64,000 bases of DNA, taken from the NCBI RefSeq assembly GCF_000245735.1, contig NZ_AHTH01000005.1:62001-126000 (forward strand), read 5' to 3'. This document shows positions 58,845 to 64,000 of this stretch, piece by piece. The notes beneath the pieces were generated by a model. It was not told the DNA's origin. It ran no database searches and saw nothing but the letters and a program-made list of their open reading frames with translations. Made by a program: the position numbers and the translations under genes. Source of the DNA: Alishewanella jeotgali KCTC 22429 (lineage in GTDB: Bacteria > Pseudomonadota > Gammaproteobacteria > Enterobacterales > Alteromonadaceae). How positions within the stretch are numbered: position 1 is the first letter of the stretch; every line of letters begins with the position of its first letter.

Positions 58845-60406
58845 ACCGCCCCTTCCAACGCCTTAAGCAACCCATCCAGCTCACTAAGCGCGGCTTCCAG
58901 CTCATCTTTAGCCTCTCGCGCCAGCACATCGGGTTCTGGCAAATTCGCGGCATCGACGCTGTCTTTATCTTTTAACCAGCTAATATCCAGCGAGTCGGCT
59001 TTATGTTCGCGGATCCAGTCACGGCTGAATTTGCGCCAGCGGCTATGGGCTAACTTGCTGTCTACGCCCTGGTTCTCATCAGTTTCAGCCACTTCAACCT
59101 GTTCAGCGTTAAAGCTATATTCGCCCTCTTGGCGTGGGCTTTGGCCATTAGGATCTTGTCCATAAACAGCTTCAAACGGCGTTAAATGCTGCTCACCAAA
59201 GGGCGTGCGCTTACCAAAGCTGGGCATATTGGTGCGTAGGTCATACACCCACACATTTTCAGTGCAGTTTTCCTGCTGGTGCTTATCTTTCGCGCTGCCT
59301 TTGGTAAAAAACAGCACATTGGTTTTAACACCCTGGGCATAGAAGATACCGGTGGGCAGGCGCAAGATAGTGTGCAGGTTGCACTTGTGCATTAAATCGC
59401 GGCGCACCTCTGTGCCGACACCTGCTTCAAACAATACGTTATCGGGCAGTACCACGGCGGCGCGGCCACCGGGTTTTAAGTTACGGTAAATATGCTGCAA
59501 AAACGCCAGCTGCTTATTGCTGGTTTTATAGGTTAGGTCATCACGGGTATTGCTGGCCTCACCGCCTTTACTGGTGCCAAAGGGTGGGTTGGCTAAAATA
59601 ATATCGGCACGGGCTAAACTTTTACCGCTATCGCCCAGTGCATTACCTAAATGCACTACGCCCTCAGCGTCGCCCTCCATGCCATGCAATAAGCAGTTCA
59701 TCAGCGCTAAACGGCGGGTGCCGGGCACCAGTTCAATACCAACAAAGGCGTTATTGCGCTGAAAGCTTTGCTCAGTCGCCGTTAGATCATACAAGTCATC
59801 GGTATGCTGTTTAATGTACGCATCGGCGGCAATTAAAAATCCCGCCGTACCCGCGGCAGGGTCTTGTACTACCTCGCCTGCTTTGGGTTTAATGCAGCGC
59901 ACCATGCTGTTAATTAAGGCACGCGGCGTAAAGTATTGGCCAGCGCCCGATTTGGTTTCACCGGCGTTTTTCTCCAGCAAGCCTTCGTACAAATCGCCCA
60001 GGCCGTCTTTGGCGGCGCTAAACCAGTCGATTTGGTCCAGCGTTTTAATCATCTGCTCTAAATGGCGTGGCTCACGCAGGCGGGTTTGCGCATCGGCGTA
60101 TATGGCGCTGATCAGTGGGTCTTCATGTACCTGGTTGCCCAGTGCATCTTTACCGGTAGACAGGCTTAATAAAATACGTTTGTAATCATTTAGCAGGTTT
60201 ATGCCCGATTTGCCGTTTAAATCTGTCCAGCGACAGCCTTGTGGCAACGGGTGTTTTTTTAAGGTGCCGGCTTCGGTGTTTTCATGCACCATTTTTATAA
60301 ACAGCAGCAGTACTAACTCTGTCACGTAATCGCTGTAGTTAATGCCGTCGTCGCGCAGTACGTCACACAGGTTCCAGAGTTTTTGTACAATGTCGTTATT
60401 GTTCAT
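58841..60406 (-). CDS. hsdM: Type I restriction-modification methyltransferase subunit HsdM
   Basis: A 521-residue adenine N6-methyltransferase. An N-terminal helical domain (LWNLCDVLRDDGINYSDYVTE) precedes SAM motif I DPAAGTAGF (residues 182-190) and the catalytic motif IV NPPF (273-276). GAGQYFTPRALINSMV is the typical HsdM stretch. The C-terminal helices pack on HsdS. Two HsdM and one HsdS make the modification enzyme. It begins 1 bp after the fic gene ends and overlaps hsdS by 4 bp, so this is one operon. Confidence 0.96.
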   Translation of the reverse strand: MNNNDIVQKLWNLCDVLRDDGINYSDYVTELVLLLFIKMVHENTEAGTLKKHPLPQGCRWTDLNGKSGINLLNDYKRILLSLSTGKDALGNQVHEDPLISAIYADAQTRLREPRHLEQMIKTLDQIDWFSAAKDGLGDLYEGLLEKNAGETKSGAGQYFTPRALINSMVRCIKPKAGEVVQDPAAGTAGFLIAADAYIKQHTDDLYDLTATEQSFQRNNAFVGIELVPGTRRLALMNCLLHGMEGDAEGVVHLGNALGDSGKSLARADIILANPPFGTSKGGEASNTRDDLTYKTSNKQLAFLQHIYRNLKPGGRAAVVLPDNVLFEAGVGTEVRRDLMHKCNLHTILRLPTGIFYAQGVKTNVLFFTKGSAKDKHQQENCTENVWVYDLRTNMPSFGKRTPFGEQHLTPFEAVYGQDPNGQSPRQEGEYSFNAEQVEVAETDENQGVDSKLAHSRWRKFSRDWIREHKADSLDISWLKDKDSVDAANLPEPDVLAREAKDELEAALSELDGLLKALEGAV

Positions 60407-60407
60407 G

Positions 60408-61565
60408 TTAATCCTGATTCAAAATTTCAATATAGGCACGGTATGCAAATACCCGGTTACGTTTTTGGCCGGTTAACTCTTGCACCCAGGCTACTTCGGG
60501 TTGTAGCAGTTTATCCATCACCTTACCCACCGTAGCAGCCGTTAAGCCGCTGTGTTCTACCAGGGTATTAATATTGGCAATGGGGTATTCAAATAACACA
60601 TCCAGCACCTGCTGCGCTGAAGATGCTATGCGGCCAAAGCCGGACAGCGCTGCCCGGTGCTCACTGCGCAAGTTATTTAGCTGCTGCGCCATCTGCACGG
60701 CCTGGGTTGCTGTAGCGGCTACGGCGTCAACAAAAAACAGCAGCCAGCTTTCCCAATCACCGCTGGTGCGTACTTGTTGTAAGCGGTCGTAATAGGTTTG
60801 CCGGTGCTTTTTAAAAAACACCGACAGATATAACAGCGGCTGGCTTAATACCTTAGCCTGCACCAAAATCAGCGGAATAAGTAACCGTCCCAGCCGGCCA
60901 TTACCATCCATAAAGGGGTGAATGGTTTCAAACTGTACATGGGCCAGCGCCGCTTTAATTAACGGATCGGTTTGTTCTGGTACGTCATTTAAAAAGCGCT
61001 CTAAGTCGGCCCAGCACTGTGCCAACTCCTGCGCCGGCGTGGGCACAAAGGTGGCTTCATCGGCACGGTAGCCGCCAATCCAGACTTGGTTTTTACGAAA
61101 CTCTCCCGGACCTTTGCTTATACCTCGCCCTGATGTCATTAATGCCCGGTGTAATTCGGTCAGCAGGCGAAAGGTAATGGGATGCCCTTCATTAATACGG
61201 GTAACGCCCAGCTCCAGCGCACTAACGTAGCAAGACACTTCCTGCACATCGTCCATCGGCACGCCGGGCATGCCTTCCATTTCATACAGCATTAAATCAC
61301 TCAGTGACGATTGGGTGCCTTCAATTTGCGAAGACATTACCGCCTCTTTACGCACATAGCTGTATAAAAACAAACGGGCGTCGGGCAGCAAGGTGCTGAT
61401 GGCATCCAGCCTGCCCAGCGCCAGCATAGCCTGATTAATGCGCCCTTGCAGCTTGCTATCGAGTTGCAGCGCCGGCTTTGGTGGCAAGGGGGCAGGCACA
61501 AAAGCCTGGCAGTTAACCCCGCCGGCAATACTGGCTACATAATGCCCTGTGCTTCCACGCTGCAT
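60408..61565 (-). CDS. Fic-family AMP-transferase with C-terminal winged-helix-like domain
   Basis: A 385-residue Fic protein. The catalytic motif HPFMDGNGR (residues 216-224) fits HPFx[DE]GN[GK]R, so it should transfer AMP to a hydroxyl side chain. An N-terminal inhibitory motif SSQIEG (residues 78-83) fits the class II autoinhibited type; its glutamate would block ATP. The C-terminus (VLDVLFEYPIANINTLVEHS, GLTAATVGKVMDKL) looks like a winged helix and may bind DNA. It lies between hsdR and hsdM on the same strand, 1 bp from hsdM. Fic genes inside type I loci recur in gammaproteobacteria (from memory); their role there is unproven. Confidence 0.9.
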   Translation of the reverse strand: MQRGSTGHYVASIAGGVNCQAFVPAPLPPKPALQLDSKLQGRINQAMLALGRLDAISTLLPDARLFLYSYVRKEAVMSSQIEGTQSSLSDLMLYEMEGMPGVPMDDVQEVSCYVSALELGVTRINEGHPITFRLLTELHRALMTSGRGISKGPGEFRKNQVWIGGYRADEATFVPTPAQELAQCWADLERFLNDVPEQTDPLIKAALAHVQFETIHPFMDGNGRLGRLLIPLILVQAKVLSQPLLYLSVFFKKHRQTYYDRLQQVRTSGDWESWLLFFVDAVAATATQAVQMAQQLNNLRSEHRAALSGFGRIASSAQQVLDVLFEYPIANINTLVEHSGLTAATVGKVMDKLLQPEVAWVQELTGQKRNRVFAYRAYIEILNQD

Positions 61566-61576
61566 AATTTGTCCTG

Positions 61577-61651
61577 AAGTTAAAATAAAACCGGCCGCTA
61601 ATTTAACTTAATTGCCAACTTAAAATAAGACCTCTGCTTAATTTAAGTTGG
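61577..61651 (-). promoter_or_regulatory. AACTTAA repeat array with a 15-bp inverted repeat upstream of fic
   Basis: The hsdR-fic gap holds AAGTTAA (61577-61583), AACTTAA (61605-61611), AACTTAA (61617-61623) and TTAAGTT (61643-61649). The last two are the cores of a near-perfect inverted repeat, CCAACTTAAAATAAG (61615-61629) and CTTAATTTAAGTTGG (61637-61651), with a 7-nt loop and one mismatch. There is no T run, so an operator fits better than a terminator. Confidence 0.5.
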
Positions 61652-61656
61652 TTTAG

Positions 61657-64000
61657 TTACGATAAACCCTGCTGCAACCAAATGCCCTCGCTTAATTCTG
61701 CCAGCACCGTGTCTAACTGATCATCCAGCACTGCATTTAGCCGCTTAGCACCGCCATCGTTAGCAAAGCAGTTATTAACGAAATCCCGGTCGACCACCAC
61801 TTCATGTACCAGCTGCTTGGCCAGGCGTTCTAACCACTTGCGCTGGTTAGGGTTAAAGTTGTGCTGCTGATACAAGCGCTGCATTGCTTGGGCTACGCGC
61901 TGCTCAAATGGCAACAGTGGTTCGCCCAGCGCAGCACGGCGAATATGACCAATAATGCTGGCTGCGATGTCCTGATTGGTTTGATTGCGTACCGCACCTC
62001 GTAATTTCACCTCGGAGTAACCGGCGCTATCCAGCAACAGTTTTACTTCCTTTAACTGCTCCCGGCTTAAGTCACGCGGCTTATTTACTACCACCGCCAG
62101 CGCAGCCGATTGGTTAAGCTGGCCTTTAATAAACTGATTAAAGCTCTCTAAGTAATCTTCTGGCTTTTCGTATTCACCATAGCTTTGCTTGCGTTCTTTA
62201 AGCTCGTCATGGTGATCCGACAATACCGGCTGATACACTGAGCCGACCAGGCTGTTTACTTCATTCAGCTGGTTTAACAGCCCGCTGTGTTGCTGAATAA
62301 ACTGCGCCGCCTGAGTGGGCCCAAGTTGGCGTAAATGGGTATGCAGGCTTTTCGGCTCGACACCCCACAAGTCTTGTAGTTCAGTAAGCTTTTGCTTCAG
62401 AGCCGGTTTGCTATCGGCTTTATTTTCGGCTTTACGCAGCACCCGCATCACTTTTTGGCTTAGCTGGCTAAGCACCACATCAGCATAGCTTTCGCCTTGC
62501 TGCTCACCGGGGCTGGCTAACGCCTGTTGTAGTTTATCCGGTGTGGTCAGCTCGTCCACCAACTGCTCTAACGTGATGTTAGGGTCTTTCACCAGCGGCT
62601 TCATGGTGTTCACATCTTGCAGTGCGGCGTAAATATCTACCGGGTCGTAAATGCGAAATACCGTTTTACCAATGTCGTCACAACGGCGGGTGGCACGACC
62701 AATCATTTGCTCGTACAAAATGCGCGATTTAACCCGGCGCATAAACACCAGGTTGCAGATGGTTGGCACATCAATACCGGTGGTGAGTAAGTCGACCGTT
62801 ATAGCGATATTGGGGTAACGCTCGTTCTTGTACTGCCGGATAAGCTGCTCAACCTTATCACTTTGGCCGGTAATTTTGGCCACCGCCGCCTGGTTATAGT
62901 CGCCGTTGTACATGGCTTTAAAGGCGTCATCTAACAGGCGCTTTACCATATCAGCGTGTAAATCGGTGGCGCAGAAGATCATGGTCTTCTCGTCACCAAA
63001 AGGATCCAGCTCTTTGGCTAACTGCTGGCAAATCACCCGGTTAAAGTTCTCGTTTATTACCCGGCGGTTAAAGGCTTCAACATCAAAGTTAAGTTCGTCT
63101 TCCAGATCCGCTGATTCAATCTCACCCGTGTGGGTGTTAATGGCACTGACCTTGGCGCCCTTTTCAAACTTAATGCCATTTTGGCTAAGCAAGGTTTCAA
63201 AACGGATGGGCGGCTCGTGGTCAATCAACCAGTCATCAGCTACGGCTTCACGGTAGGAATAGGTATATACCGGTTTACCAAAGATCTCGCTGGTATGCTT
63301 GGCTGGAGTCGCGGTAAGCGCCACTTTAAAGGCATCGAAGTAGTCCAGCACACGGCGGTAACTCGACAAATATTGGCTGGCATCACGAGTGGCCAGCTCG
63401 CCTTCGGTCATCTCTTGATCCAAGGTATAACCGCGGTGCGCTTCATCGACAATAATACAATCAAACTGATCCAGTGCTGGCGGGTTATCGCTCATAAAGA
63501 TACGTTTTACCATCGCCTGCACAGTGGCAACCTGAATGCGGGTTTCAGCCTCTGCCGCCATATCGCCCAGATCAGCGATATTGTATATCTTAAAGAGGGT
63601 ATGGTTTTGCTCTAGCTTTGCTTCGTTAAAGGCATCTAATGCTTGCTGGCCCAAAGCGGTACGGTCAACCAAAAACAAAATACGTTTAAAGCGTTCGGCT
63701 TTTAAAAAGCGATACATTAAACCAATGATGGTGCGGGTTTTACCAGTGCCGGTCGCCATCGCCAGCAACGCGGAACGACGGTTTTCGGCAAGCGCCGTTT
63801 CTACCGCTTCAATAGCTTTTTGCTGGTACGGCCTTACTTTTAAGTAACCAAAAGGCTCTTGCTTAAGCTGCTGTTCGGCTTGCGCCTTGCTGCGTTTTAG
63901 CAGATCCAGCAAGCCTTCCGGTGTGTGAAAACTCTGCAACGCGCGCTTTAGGTTGCTCTGCTCGCGTACATCACGAAACCAGGTGCCCGATTGTTCAGCC
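61657..64000 (-). CDS. hsdR: Type I restriction enzyme subunit HsdR (partial, 5' end outside the window)
   Basis: The ATP-dependent translocase/endonuclease subunit. The frame stays open to the right edge (translation before the TTG at 63939 reads AEQSGTWFRDVREQSNLKRA), so the N-terminal nuclease domain lies outside. Visible are the Walker A motif ATGTGKT, DEAH in IIVDEAHRGYTL, motif III LTATPA and motif VI in QMIGRATRRCDDIG. A helical C-terminal domain of the EcoEI-R type follows. At least 780 residues are present. It is followed by fic, hsdM and hsdS on the same strand. Confidence 0.95.
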   Translation of the reverse strand, partial: AEQSGTWFRDVREQSNLKRALQSFHTPEGLLDLLKRSKAQAEQQLKQEPFGYLKVRPYQQKAIEAVETALAENRRSALLAMATGTGKTRTIIGLMYRFLKAERFKRILFLVDRTALGQQALDAFNEAKLEQNHTLFKIYNIADLGDMAAEAETRIQVATVQAMVKRIFMSDNPPALDQFDCIIVDEAHRGYTLDQEMTEGELATRDASQYLSSYRRVLDYFDAFKVALTATPAKHTSEIFGKPVYTYSYREAVADDWLIDHEPPIRFETLLSQNGIKFEKGAKVSAINTHTGEIESADLEDELNFDVEAFNRRVINENFNRVICQQLAKELDPFGDEKTMIFCATDLHADMVKRLLDDAFKAMYNGDYNQAAVAKITGQSDKVEQLIRQYKNERYPNIAITVDLLTTGIDVPTICNLVFMRRVKSRILYEQMIGRATRRCDDIGKTVFRIYDPVDIYAALQDVNTMKPLVKDPNITLEQLVDELTTPDKLQQALASPGEQQGESYADVVLSQLSQKVMRVLRKAENKADSKPALKQKLTELQDLWGVEPKSLHTHLRQLGPTQAAQFIQQHSGLLNQLNEVNSLVGSVYQPVLSDHHDELKERKQSYGEYEKPEDYLESFNQFIKGQLNQSAALAVVVNKPRDLSREQLKEVKLLLDSAGYSEVKLRGAVRNQTNQDIAASIIGHIRRAALGEPLLPFEQRVAQAMQRLYQQHNFNPNQRKWLERLAKQLVHEVVVDRDFVNNCFANDGGAKRLNAVLDDQLDTVLAELSEGIWLQQGLS

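Noticed and set aside
61615-61651. Inverted repeat after hsdR as a Rho-independent terminator
   Set aside because: The stem is AT-rich, no T run follows on the minus strand, and fic is in the same operon. An operator is the better reading.

Overview
The window reads as a chromosomal segment of a gammaproteobacterium of the Alteromonadales type. I would guess the Rheinheimera/Alishewanella/Arsukibacterium group, but the sequence alone does not prove it. The reasons are the protein repertoire (TamA/TamB, ClpA/ClpS, CmoM, RoxA, Bpt, monomeric NADP isocitrate dehydrogenase, a PsrA-type regulator next to FadE, leucine dehydrogenase) and gene orders partly shared with E. coli and Vibrio. It is almost entirely housekeeping core genome up to about 56.4 kb. 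A type I restriction-modification locus then begins just after a tRNA-Val gene and runs off the right edge.

Layout. 0-8.3 kb: a solute-binding-like protein, an S9 peptidase, class I fumarase, PabB, a NudL-type Nudix enzyme and L-serine dehydratase. 8.3-14.6 kb: a DUF2007 protein, L-lactate permease and an RND efflux pair. 15-22 kb: a small CBM48-type protein, a FabH-like ketoacyl synthase and the TamA-TamB outer-membrane assembly pair. 22-28 kb: CmoM, YbgI, a glycosyltransferase, a Rof-like protein, TrxB, and then Aat, Bpt and InfA. 28-34 kb: ClpA, ClpS, a CspD-like protein and monomeric Icd. 34-40 kb: RluE-NudJ-MnmA-HflD-PurB in the same order as E. coli, then RoxA. 40-48 kb: leucine dehydrogenase, a GNAT enzyme, FadE-PsrA, Upp, a hydrolase and an NlpE/META lipoprotein. 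48.6-51.8 kb: the thrS-infC-rpmI-rplT translation operon. 52-56.4 kb: a fructosamine-kinase-like protein, a CPXCG protein, divergent RibE/MATE and a DUF3080 lipoprotein. 56.4-64 kb: tRNA-Val, tandem hsdS tail remnants, hsdS, hsdM, fic and hsdR (5' end missing).

How genes work together. Aat and Bpt attach destabilising N-terminal residues; ClpS and ClpA deliver such N-degron substrates to ClpP. These four genes lie within 4.6 kb. PsrA probably controls its own transcription and that of fadE through a palindrome upstream of psrA. ThrRS appears to control its own translation: the thrS leader holds two 7-nt-loop hairpins presenting CGU and GGU, two threonine anticodons, at the exact anticodon positions. 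infC starts with ATT, the start codon family that IF3 itself discriminates against.

The most unusual region is 56.69-57.69 kb. The 3' end of hsdS is present three times in tandem. The two remnant copies carry the same 72-bp in-frame insertion built of consecutive small hairpins. The target-recognition segments of the intact hsdS look AT-richer than its conserved segments. A class II Fic protein with a C-terminal winged-helix-like domain sits inside the operon, preceded by an array of AACTTAA-type repeats. I saw no CRISPR array, insertion sequence, integrase or prophage gene.
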